DNA from: Acidobacteriaceae bacterium
GTDB taxonomy: Bacteria > Acidobacteriota > Terriglobia > Bryobacterales > Bryobacteraceae
Length of the DNA: 64,000 nt
Reading direction: 5' to 3'
Assembly: GCA_019240475.1 (NCBI GenBank)
Contig: JAFAYI010000007.1
Location: 119,639 to 183,638 of the forward strand
The notes beneath the pieces were generated by a model that saw only the letters and a list, made by a program, of their open reading frames with translations, was not told where the DNA came from and made no database searches. The position numbers and the translations under genes were made by a program. Position 1 is the first letter of the stretch; the number at the start of each line of letters is the position of its first letter. Below, piece by piece: positions 1 through 7,129 of the stretch.

Positions 1-28
1 GCCACTTCCCGGAGACATCTCATCCGAT

Positions 29-1258
29 ATGCGAATGCGCCCGATTGCAGCCTCTCCGGCACGTCACCGGCTTTCTCTGCCGCCCTTGCTGCTGGCGCTC
101 GCCGCCTGTCTATCCGCGCAGACTTTGCCTCCCGGTCAGCTTCCTCCCGGTCCGCCGCCGCAGCCCGGCCAGGTGGGACCCGCTCCCGAAACATTGCCTG
201 CGAGCACGCCCGAACCGCCGCCGCGCTCCACCGAGCCAGCGCCCACCGAACCGGCCAGTCCCGACACGATTCGCGAAAGCGTTCGCTACGTGCTCGTGCC
301 GACCACCGTCCTCGACCCGGACGGCCACGGCTACGTGAATGGTCTCGAAGCCAAGGATTTCGAAGTCTACGACAACAAGAAACCGCAAAAGGTCACGGCG
401 GAATACACCCAGTTGCCGCTCTCGGTGGTGCTCGCCGTGCAGGCCAACTCCGACGTGGAACCGCTTTTGCCGGAGATCAAGCGCAGCGGCCTGCTGCTGC
501 ACGGCTTGGTCACCGGTGAAGATGGCGATGTCGCGATACTAGCCTTCGACCACCGCATGCAACACCTCCAGGACTTCACGCGCGACCCGGACAAGCTGGA
601 CGACGCCATGCACAAGCTCACGGCAGGCTCCAGCAGCGCCGCCGTTGTAGATGCCGTCGTCGAAGCCGACACCATGCTGCGCCGCCACGATCCGCAGAAT
701 GTGCGCCGCCGCGTCATCATCCTCATGAGCCGCGACATCGATAAAGGCAGCGAATCGCACCTGGAAGAAACCGTCCGCAAAATGCAGTTCGATAACGTGA
801 TCATCTACTCGGTCAATATCTCGCGCGCCCTTACCGCGGCCCTAAAGGAGCCCGGCTATCCGCGCCCGCAGAACGGCGGCATTCCTCCTGAGGCGCTGCC
901 CAATGCCCGAGGCAGCGGCGGGGCCTTGAGCGAAACCGACGTCGTCAAGCAGGAGGACGGCAATATTCTGAACGCCGCGCCCCCGCTATTGCGCGGCATC
1001 CGCGATATCTTCAAGCGAACTCCGGCCGAAGCTTTTACATATTTCACCGGCGGCCGCGAATATGCCTTTCACAACGAAAAGGCTCTCGAAGCCGCCATCA
1101 CCGATATTGGCAAGGATCTGAATAGCCAATATCTGTTGAGCTATAACCCCAACAACAAAGACGAGCCCGGCTTCCACACCATCAAGGTTGTGGTCAACCG
1201 TCCCGGACTCGTTATCCGCACGCGCCCCGGGTACTGGTGGGCAGGCGGCCAACAGTAG
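29..1258 (+). CDS. Secreted VWFA-related acidobacterial-type protein
   Basis: The protein has 409 residues. A signal peptide covers about residues 1-31 and ends in LSAQ; a Pro-rich linker runs to about 80 and a von Willebrand A-type domain from about 85 to the end. The closing segment YLLSYNPNN...GFHTIKV...RTRPGYW is typical of the VWFA-related proteins abundant in Acidobacteriota. Odd point: the first beta strand reads LAVQANSDV (135-143), where metal-binding members have a DxSxS MIDAS motif, so metal binding is doubtful. Likely an exported protein-interaction protein of unknown role. A GGAG lies 14 bases before the ATG, which is rather far. The following gene is convergent. Confidence 0.85.
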   Translation: MRMRPIAASPARHRLSLPPLLLALAACLSAQTLPPGQLPPGPPPQPGQVGPAPETLPASTPEPPPRSTEPAPTEPASPDTIRESVRYVLVPTTVLDPDGHGYVNGLEAKDFEVYDNKKPQKVTAEYTQLPLSVVLAVQANSDVEPLLPEIKRSGLLLHGLVTGEDGDVAILAFDHRMQHLQDFTRDPDKLDDAMHKLTAGSSSAAVVDAVVEADTMLRRHDPQNVRRRVIILMSRDIDKGSESHLEETVRKMQFDNVIIYSVNISRALTAALKEPGYPRPQNGGIPPEALPNARGSGGALSETDVVKQEDGNILNAAPPLLRGIRDIFKRTPAEAFTYFTGGREYAFHNEKALEAAITDIGKDLNSQYLLSYNPNNKDEPGFHTIKVVVNRPGLVIRTRPGYWWAGGQQ

Positions 1259-1288
1259 CGCACAGGGCGCTTGTTGCCCGTTGTGCGC
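1258..1288. terminator. Hairpin between convergent genes
   Basis: An inverted repeat pairs GCGCACA (1258-1264) and GGGC (1265-1268) with GCCC (1276-1279) and TTGTGCGC (1281-1288), with a small bulge and a 7-base loop. It starts on the last base of the VWA stop codon and lies between two convergent genes. There is no clear T-run on either side, so rho-independent termination is only suggested. Confidence 0.4.
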
Positions 1289-1311
1289 GATAAATAGCTT
1301 TCCGGAGACGT

Positions 1312-2529
1312 CTATTCACGCTCTCTAAACCGTAGCGCCGCGAAGCTCACCACGCTCTGCGGATCTATCTGCCACTGATGATAATCGAGTAAGTCGCTGC
1401 GCGTTCCCGGCAGCGCCTTCATGAACGTGTAAAGCGTAGAAGACCCGCACCACTTCAAATCGTCGTGCCCGTCCTGCACGAGCGACCAATATCCTCTTAT
1501 GTCGCCCTTGTTGATCTGTTCGATGCGCTGGCGGTCGCGCTGCTCGATCGCGAGCATCTCGCCCAGGTTCGCCGTCGCGCGCAGTTGGTCGCCATACCGG
1601 CGGCCCATGTGCGCCATATCGATTCCGAGCACCCAAAACAGCCGGCCGGATTCACGCGCCGCGATGTCTCCCAAGGCCTCGAAAAATCCCGCCATGTGTT
1701 CGTTGTCCTCCGGCATGCCTTGTTCGTAGATGCTCTTGACGAACGGTCCGCACAAAATCGGCAGAATGCGTACGTTCGCGCCATAAAGATGCTGTAAGAA
1801 AACAATCTGAAACTCGATTGAATGTTCCACCGCGTGGCAGTAGTCCTCTATGCGAATCGCGCCATCCGCGCGGCGGCCGAGTTCGTCCACCAGGCCCACG
1901 TCCGTGCGCGCTTCGCCCATCGGCGTGACAAATTGCTTGCGTGTCAATCCAAATCGATCCGGCGCGCCATAATGCGACGTGCCCAAAATGACGAAGGTGC
2001 GCTCGCGTCCGTCCTTCGGCGGCAGAGAGCTGTACGCCGCGCGATAAGTCTCCCAGCCGCCATCCGGGCTCGCATGCGGGGCCGCTATGCCGATGATCTT
2101 CGCGTCGCCGCTGCACGCGCCGATACGCGCTTCGAGCAATCGAGACAACTCCGCCGGATTCGCCGGATACGCCGAGCCCGCGAAGATGGCTTCTCGCTTC
2201 GGCTCTCTGGCGAACTCGGCCTCGCGCCTCGCCTTCAGCTTCGTGTATGTTTCGTTCTCTAGAAATCCCGCCTCGTTCAGCGAATCGTATAAGTGCCGCT
2301 CTAAGTCGCCGACCTGAATCTCGCCCGTAATGCGAACCAGCTCCGAACGCAGATCGAGCGTTGTTTGCGCGCCGTCGAAACATTCGAGCGCGGCCACTAA
2401 AGGCGGCGGCACCAGCAGCGTCGCATCGCAATAGTGGTAGGGATCTCGTATGAAAAGACCCGGGCGCTTCGGATCGGGCGAAGGTTGAAAATCAAGGTTG
2501 AGTCGAAGTCGTGGCAGAACGTCGGACAC
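1312..2529 (-). CDS. MEMO1 family protein (AmmeMemoRadiSam system protein B) with extra N-terminal domain
   Basis: 405 residues. The MEMO domain spans about 115-400. It keeps PHA (His152), LGTSH (His186), EHSIEFQ (235-241) and the late Cys in WCGSS (Cys361), matching the metal-binding His/His/Cys set described for human MEMO1. Residues 1-110 are an additional domain: LFIRDP, hydrophobic repeats, FDGAQTTLDL and a C-terminal LNEAGFLE. This pattern resembles PqqD-like winged helices. The AMMECR1 and radical-SAM partners that often accompany this protein are not adjacent. Function is unknown; redox or metal-dependent chemistry is plausible by family. Confidence 0.85.
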   Translation of the reverse strand: MSDVLPRLRLNLDFQPSPDPKRPGLFIRDPYHYCDATLLVPPPLVAALECFDGAQTTLDLRSELVRITGEIQVGDLERHLYDSLNEAGFLENETYTKLKARREAEFAREPKREAIFAGSAYPANPAELSRLLEARIGACSGDAKIIGIAAPHASPDGGWETYRAAYSSLPPKDGRERTFVILGTSHYGAPDRFGLTRKQFVTPMGEARTDVGLVDELGRRADGAIRIEDYCHAVEHSIEFQIVFLQHLYGANVRILPILCGPFVKSIYEQGMPEDNEHMAGFFEALGDIAARESGRLFWVLGIDMAHMGRRYGDQLRATANLGEMLAIEQRDRQRIEQINKGDIRGYWSLVQDGHDDLKWCGSSTLYTFMKALPGTRSDLLDYHQWQIDPQSVVSFAALRFRERE

Positions 2530-2584
2530 GACTTATTTTCGCAGCCGATCGGGCGAGCAGTTCGATATCGTTTGAGGAGCAGGT

Positions 2585-2932
2585 ATGCGGGGAATCGACA
2601 GGGTATTTGGATGGCTACTGGTGTTGGGCGGAGTGGGGCACGGCGCAGGTTCTTATCAGGCGTTCAAGAGTGCGCCGGGATCGCTGCTTTGGGCGCTTTC
2701 GGCTTCGTTCGCGATGTGGATGCTGGCGGCGATCAATCTGTTGCGAGCGGAGCGCCGCGGCGACCGGGCGCTTAGCGCGATCAGCCTGGCAGGATGCCTG
2801 ATATGGTTCGCATTCGTGCTTTGGTTCGGGCGGATACTGGGAAACTTTTTCGATTTTCGGGTATGGGTAAACCTGGCGATTGCGGGCGTGTTGGCGATAT
2901 TCAGCGCGCGAAGCCTGGCACGAGCAGCGTAA
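2585..2932 (+). CDS. Small four-helix membrane protein, unknown function
   Basis: 115 residues. Four hydrophobic stretches are visible, at about 6-25, 32-52, 63-83 and 90-110, separated by short Arg-rich loops, so it is an integral inner-membrane protein. A good ribosome-binding site (GAGGAG) sits 5 bases before the ATG. I do not recognise the family. It is the first gene inside the G-rich block and is followed 34 bases later by the M61 peptidase on the same strand, so co-transcription is possible. Confidence 0.7.
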   Translation: MRGIDRVFGWLLVLGGVGHGAGSYQAFKSAPGSLLWALSASFAMWMLAAINLLRAERRGDRALSAISLAGCLIWFAFVLWFGRILGNFFDFRVWVNLAIAGVLAIFSARSLARAA

Positions 2933-2966
2933 TTCCCGGCTCGGGCGCGGCTTCTTATGATGGGAG

Positions 2967-4862
2967 TTGCCCACCAACAAACTGTTCCTCGTATTTGCGC
3001 TCACCGCGATCGGTTTATGCGCGCAGGCGCGGCGGCCGATTGAGATTACGGTTGACCTCAGCGATGCGCCGCGCAAGATGCTGCATGCGGAGCTGAAGAT
3101 ACCGGTCGAACCGGGGCCTCTCACGCTGGTGTATCCGCAATGGATACCGGGCGAGCACGGGCCCACGGGACCGATCGATAACTTGGCGGGAATAGTGTTC
3201 AAGGCCAACGGTCAGACGATTCCGTGGAGGCGCGACGACGTCAATATGTTTGCGTTTCACCTGACGGCGCCGGCGGGCGCGACGGTGTTGGAAGCGCAGG
3301 TGGATTTTCTCGCGACGGCGCCAGCGAGCGGATTTTCGGCCGGCGCATCCACCAGCCCGAACCTGGCGGTGCTGAGCTGGAACGAAGTCTTGTTGTATCC
3401 GGAGGGGACGGCGTCGGCGGAGGTGATGGTCCGGCCGTCGGTGAAAGTGCCGGAAGGATGGAAGTTCGGGACAGCGCTCACGCAGGCGGGGACAGAAAGC
3501 GGAGTAACGCATTTTGAACCGGCGCCGTTGAATGAGCTGGTGGATTCGCCGGTGCTCGCGGGGAGGTTCTTCAAGGAGATTCCGCTGGCTGAAGAGGTGA
3601 CGCCGAAGCATTATCTCGACATGGCGGCGGATGGGCCGGAGGATTTGAAGGTGAGCGGCGATATGACGGCGGCGTTCAGCCACCTGGTGCGGGAGACGGG
3701 CGCGCTCTATGCTTCGCGGCACTACGACAGCTATCACTTTCTAGTGACGCTGAGTGACAGCGTGGCGCATTTCGGCCTGGAGCATCATCAATCGAGCGAT
3801 GACCGCGTGGAGGCGCGAAACTTCCTGGACGAAGACTTAAGCCTGTTGAACGGCGACCTGTTGCCGCATGAGTTCACGCATTCGTGGAACGGGAAATACC
3901 GGCGGCCTGCGGGATTGTATACGACCGATTTCCAGCATCCGATGAAGGGCGATTTGCTGTGGGTGTACGAGGGGCTGACGCAGTATCTGGGCGATGTGTT
4001 GGCGGCGCGCAGCGGGATCTGGACGGAGCAGCAGTACCGGTCGTATCTGGCGGAATCGGCAGCGGAGCTGGATCATCGGCCCGGGAGGACGTGGCGCGAT
4101 TTGCAGGATACGGCGACGGCGGCGCAGACCCTCTATGCAACAGGCGATGGATGGGACAACTGGCGGAGATCGGTGGATTATTACGCCGAAGGGGAGCTGA
4201 TCTGGCTGGAGGTAGACACGACGATTCGCAAGCTGTCGGGAGGAAAGAAGAGCCTGAACGATTTCTGCGCGCGGTTTTTGGGAGTGGGCGGAAACGGGCC
4301 GCCGAAGACGGTCACGTATACGTTCGAAGATGTAGTGGAGAATTTGAAGGCGATTCAAGCGTACGATTGGGCGGCGCTGCTGAAGGAGCGGCTGGAGTCG
4401 AAGTCTCCGCGCGCGCCGCTCCGCGGGATCGCGGGCGGGGGTTATCGGATCGAGTACACGGATGAGCCGAACGAGTTTGCGCGAGCGACGGAGGGGCGGA
4501 ACCGGGGAGTGAATGCATGGTTTTCACTGGGGCTGCTAGTGGAGGACAACGGGATCACGGACGTTCTGGTGGGGTCGCCGGCGTACGAGGCGGGGCTTGG
4601 GCCGGGGATGAAGCTGGTTGCGGTGAACGGGCGGCGAGCAAGCGACGATTTGTTGAAACAGGCGATACGGGATGCCAAAGGCGCGGGCGCGGGCGTGGAA
4701 CTGATCGTGGAGAATGCCGGCTTCTTTAAGGTGGCGAAGATCGACTACCATGGCGGCGAGCGGTACCCGCATCTGGTAAGGGAAGCGGGGGCGCCGGGTT
4801 ACCTGGACGAAATCTTGAAGCCTATGGTGAAGCGTCCAGCGGGCGCGCAGCAGGCCGAATAG
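2967..4862 (+). CDS. M61 glycyl aminopeptidase-family metallopeptidase with C-terminal PDZ domain
   Basis: 631 residues. A signal peptide covers about 1-20, followed by the M61 N-terminal beta domain. The zinc motif is HEFTH (301-305), and the YEGLTQY segment about 35 residues later supplies the third ligand region. A PDZ domain lies near residues 510-590 (LVGSPAYEAGLGPGMKLVAVNG). Members are exported or periplasmic zinc peptidases that prefer Gly/Ala at the N-terminus. The start is a TTG with GGGAG immediately adjacent, so spacing is poor and the true start is uncertain. The stop codon abuts the convergent pgk stop. Confidence 0.88.
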   Translation: MPTNKLFLVFALTAIGLCAQARRPIEITVDLSDAPRKMLHAELKIPVEPGPLTLVYPQWIPGEHGPTGPIDNLAGIVFKANGQTIPWRRDDVNMFAFHLTAPAGATVLEAQVDFLATAPASGFSAGASTSPNLAVLSWNEVLLYPEGTASAEVMVRPSVKVPEGWKFGTALTQAGTESGVTHFEPAPLNELVDSPVLAGRFFKEIPLAEEVTPKHYLDMAADGPEDLKVSGDMTAAFSHLVRETGALYASRHYDSYHFLVTLSDSVAHFGLEHHQSSDDRVEARNFLDEDLSLLNGDLLPHEFTHSWNGKYRRPAGLYTTDFQHPMKGDLLWVYEGLTQYLGDVLAARSGIWTEQQYRSYLAESAAELDHRPGRTWRDLQDTATAAQTLYATGDGWDNWRRSVDYYAEGELIWLEVDTTIRKLSGGKKSLNDFCARFLGVGGNGPPKTVTYTFEDVVENLKAIQAYDWAALLKERLESKSPRAPLRGIAGGGYRIEYTDEPNEFARATEGRNRGVNAWFSLGLLVEDNGITDVLVGSPAYEAGLGPGMKLVAVNGRRASDDLLKQAIRDAKGAGAGVELIVENAGFFKVAKIDYHGGERYPHLVREAGAPGYLDEILKPMVKRPAGAQQAE

Positions 4863-6044
4863 TCAAGCGCTATTGGCGGTTTTGTCGGTGAGCGCGGCGA
4901 CGCCGGGCAGCTCAAGGCCTGAGAGAAATTCGAGCGAAGCGCCGCCGCCGGTCGAAACATGGGTGATTTTGTCGGAAACGCCAGCGGCTTTGATTGCCTT
5001 TTCGGAATCGCCACCGCCAATGACGGAAATGGCGCCCGATTCGGCGACGGCTTTAGCCAATTCGACGGTTCCTTTGTCGAAGGGCGGCATTTCGAAGACC
5101 CCCATTGGGCCATTCCAGATGACAGTCTTGGCGCCCCGGATGATTTGGGCGTACTGTTCGATGGTCTGGGGTCCGATGTCGACGGCGATTCGATCCGGGC
5201 CGATGCGGGTGACCGCTTCCGAAGAGGCGCCGGGTTTGAGCTCCGAAGCGACGATGTGATCGGAAGGAAGCACCAGCTTGGCGCCGGCGCTTGCGAGAAT
5301 TTTCCGGGCCAGATCGATCTTATCCTCCTCGATGAGAGAGCGGCCGGTCGGTTCGTTCTTGGCGCGCAAGAAGGTGTAGGCCATGGCGCCTCCGACCAGC
5401 AGCTTGTCGACTACGGTAAGAAGGTTTTGGATGACGCCGATTTTGTCTGAGACTTTGGCGCCGCCGAGCAGGGCGACACAGGGACGGTCGGGATTGCGAG
5501 TAACGCGGCCGAGCCATTCGAGCTCGCGGTCCATCAGTAGGCCGGCGGCGGCGAGCGGCACATAGGAGATCATGCCAACAGTGGAGGCGTGGGCGCGGTG
5601 CGCGGCGCCGAACGCATCATTGATATAGATGTCCGCGAGCGACGCAAGCTGTTTAGAGAAATCGGGATCGTTGGCCTCTTCCTCGGGGTGGAAGCGGAGA
5701 TTTTCGAGCAGGAGGACTTCGCCCGGGCGCGGCTTCACGCGGGCGACTTCGAGTCCGGTGCAATCCGGAGCGAGAGGAACGGCTTTGCCGAGCAACTCCG
5801 ATAGACGGGCGGCAACCGGGGCGAGGGTCAGGTTGGGAGTAGGTTTGCCCTTGGGGCGGCCAAGATGGCTGGCGACGATGACGGCGGCGCAATGCTCGAT
5901 CGCATATTGGATGGTGGGAAGAGAGGCTCGAATGCGTTTGTCGCTGGTAATCTGGTTGCTATCATTCAGTGGAACGTTGAAATCAGTACGGATGAATACA
6001 GTCTTGTCCTTGAGGTCCAGGTCCTTAATGGACAACTTTGCCAT
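4863..6044 (-). CDS. pgk: Phosphoglycerate kinase
   Basis: 393 residues, the normal bacterial length. It transfers phosphate from 1,3-bisphosphoglycerate to ADP in cytoplasmic glycolysis. Visible family signatures are RTDFNVPL near the N-terminus, SHLGRPKG, GGAKVSDKIGV, NGPMGVFE and the nucleotide-loop GGGDSEKA close to the C-terminus. It stands alone: no gap or tpi is adjacent, and it is convergent with the M61 peptidase with no intergenic base between the two stop codons. Confidence 0.97.
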   Translation of the reverse strand: MAKLSIKDLDLKDKTVFIRTDFNVPLNDSNQITSDKRIRASLPTIQYAIEHCAAVIVASHLGRPKGKPTPNLTLAPVAARLSELLGKAVPLAPDCTGLEVARVKPRPGEVLLLENLRFHPEEEANDPDFSKQLASLADIYINDAFGAAHRAHASTVGMISYVPLAAAGLLMDRELEWLGRVTRNPDRPCVALLGGAKVSDKIGVIQNLLTVVDKLLVGGAMAYTFLRAKNEPTGRSLIEEDKIDLARKILASAGAKLVLPSDHIVASELKPGASSEAVTRIGPDRIAVDIGPQTIEQYAQIIRGAKTVIWNGPMGVFEMPPFDKGTVELAKAVAESGAISVIGGGDSEKAIKAAGVSDKITHVSTGGGASLEFLSGLELPGVAALTDKTANSA

Positions 6045-6230
6045 TCAGCCATTGTAGGGGACGTGCGAAGCCAGTGCGGGTTGGACCTAGGGCGGGATCG
6101 AACGGCTAAGGAAATTCCGGTAGGCTGATTGCGGCCGAGCCGACGAAAAGAATCGGCGAGCGGTGAAGAAACTTTCGGTTCAGGCCGAATAGTACTTCAG
6201 GAGGGCCCCGGGGCTAAGGAGATCGCAGTT

Positions 6231-6265
6231 TTGGCTAGAGGAATGCAGGCATTTAGCACTATAAT
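6231..6265 (+). promoter_or_regulatory. Candidate promoter elements upstream of the response regulator
   Basis: The 305-base gap 6045-6349 has no gene. Two promoter-like signals are seen. TTGG at 6231-6234 and TGCA at 6244-6247 place GG and GC exactly ten bases apart, as in sigma-54 -24/-12 elements, although the -12 box is imperfect. A perfect TATAAT occurs at 6260-6265 without a good -35 box at 16-18 bases. Either could drive the downstream regulator; neither is certain. Confidence 0.3.
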
Positions 6266-6294
6266 CCGTACAAACGCCTTTTAGTTCTAGATGG

Positions 6295-6329
6295 ATGGTA
6301 CAGGGGGTACCATGTAGGGTCGCGGACCC
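6295..6329 (+). promoter_or_regulatory. Two tandem inverted repeats in the response-regulator leader
   Basis: ATGGTAC (6295-6301) and GTACCAT (6307-6313) form a perfect 7-bp inverted repeat around AGGGG. Three bases later GGGTC (6317-6321) and GACCC (6325-6329) form a 5-bp repeat around GCG. Both lie 20-55 bases before the start codon and could be an operator or RNA hairpins. Confidence 0.4.
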
Positions 6330-6349
6330 CGAGCTTCAGGGAAGTGTGG

Positions 6350-7030
6350 ATGTCAACAACACCAATCCGTGTGTTAATCGCGGACGGACAACCGATAGTA
6401 CTAGAGGGACTACGGGCCGTTCTAAACCGTCAACCGAGTATTGAAGTTGTGGCAGAGGCCGCAGATGGGATTGAGGCGATCGACAAGTGCGTGAGCCTCG
6501 ATCCGGATGTCGTATTGATGGACGTGAAGCTGCCGAAGGTAGACGGGTTGACGGTGCTGCGGAGTGTCCAGACGCGAGCGCCGCGCTCGAAGGTGATCTT
6601 ATTCGCCTCCGGCGAACACAAAGACGATTTCGTAGAAGCGATGAAGCTGGGCTGCTGCGGGATATTGCTGAAGGATTCGGCGACGAGCCTGATCGAAAAA
6701 AGCATTGTAAAGGTGCATGCCGGAGAGATTTGGCTGGATTCGACGACGACGGCGGCGGTGATCCGCCAGTTTGCGTCGCCGACGGAGTTTCCGGCAGCGC
6801 ACGCCAACGGGAAACCAAACCGGGAGCGAGCGCAACTGAGCCAGCGCGAGCGAGAAATCATCATACTGATCTCGCAAGGGTATAAGAACAAAGAAATCGC
6901 CGAGAAGATGTTTATCACGGAGCAGACGGTAAAGAACCATCTGCACAATGTCTTCGACAAGTTAGGAGTTTCGGACCGGCTGGAGCTGGCGCTTTACGCG
7001 ATCCATAACAGCCTGCACGTGAAGCCATAG
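6350..7030 (+). CDS. NarL/FixJ-family two-component response regulator
   Basis: 226 residues from the ATG at 6350, preceded by AGGGA at 7 bases; a GTG two codons earlier is a poorer start. The receiver domain (about 5-120) has the phospho-acceptor Asp58 (LMDVKLP) and Lys in LLKDSA. The second acidic-pocket residue is Gly (IADGQP in place of the usual DD). A LuxR-type helix-turn-helix follows at about 162-220 (LSQREREI...TVKNHLHNVFDKL). No histidine kinase is adjacent; the next gene is a Ser/Thr kinase on the same strand 99 bases away, so cross-talk is possible but unproven. Confidence 0.92.
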   Translation: MSTTPIRVLIADGQPIVLEGLRAVLNRQPSIEVVAEAADGIEAIDKCVSLDPDVVLMDVKLPKVDGLTVLRSVQTRAPRSKVILFASGEHKDDFVEAMKLGCCGILLKDSATSLIEKSIVKVHAGEIWLDSTTTAAVIRQFASPTEFPAAHANGKPNRERAQLSQREREIIILISQGYKNKEIAEKMFITEQTVKNHLHNVFDKLGVSDRLELALYAIHNSLHVKP

Positions 7031-7129
7031 GGCCGGGATAGCGTAACACGAAAGGGAGTGGTATTCCTGAGTCGGGTGCGCGACAATTTAGGGACACGAC
7101 CTTCCAATTGAAAGTGGCCCGTTCTCGGC

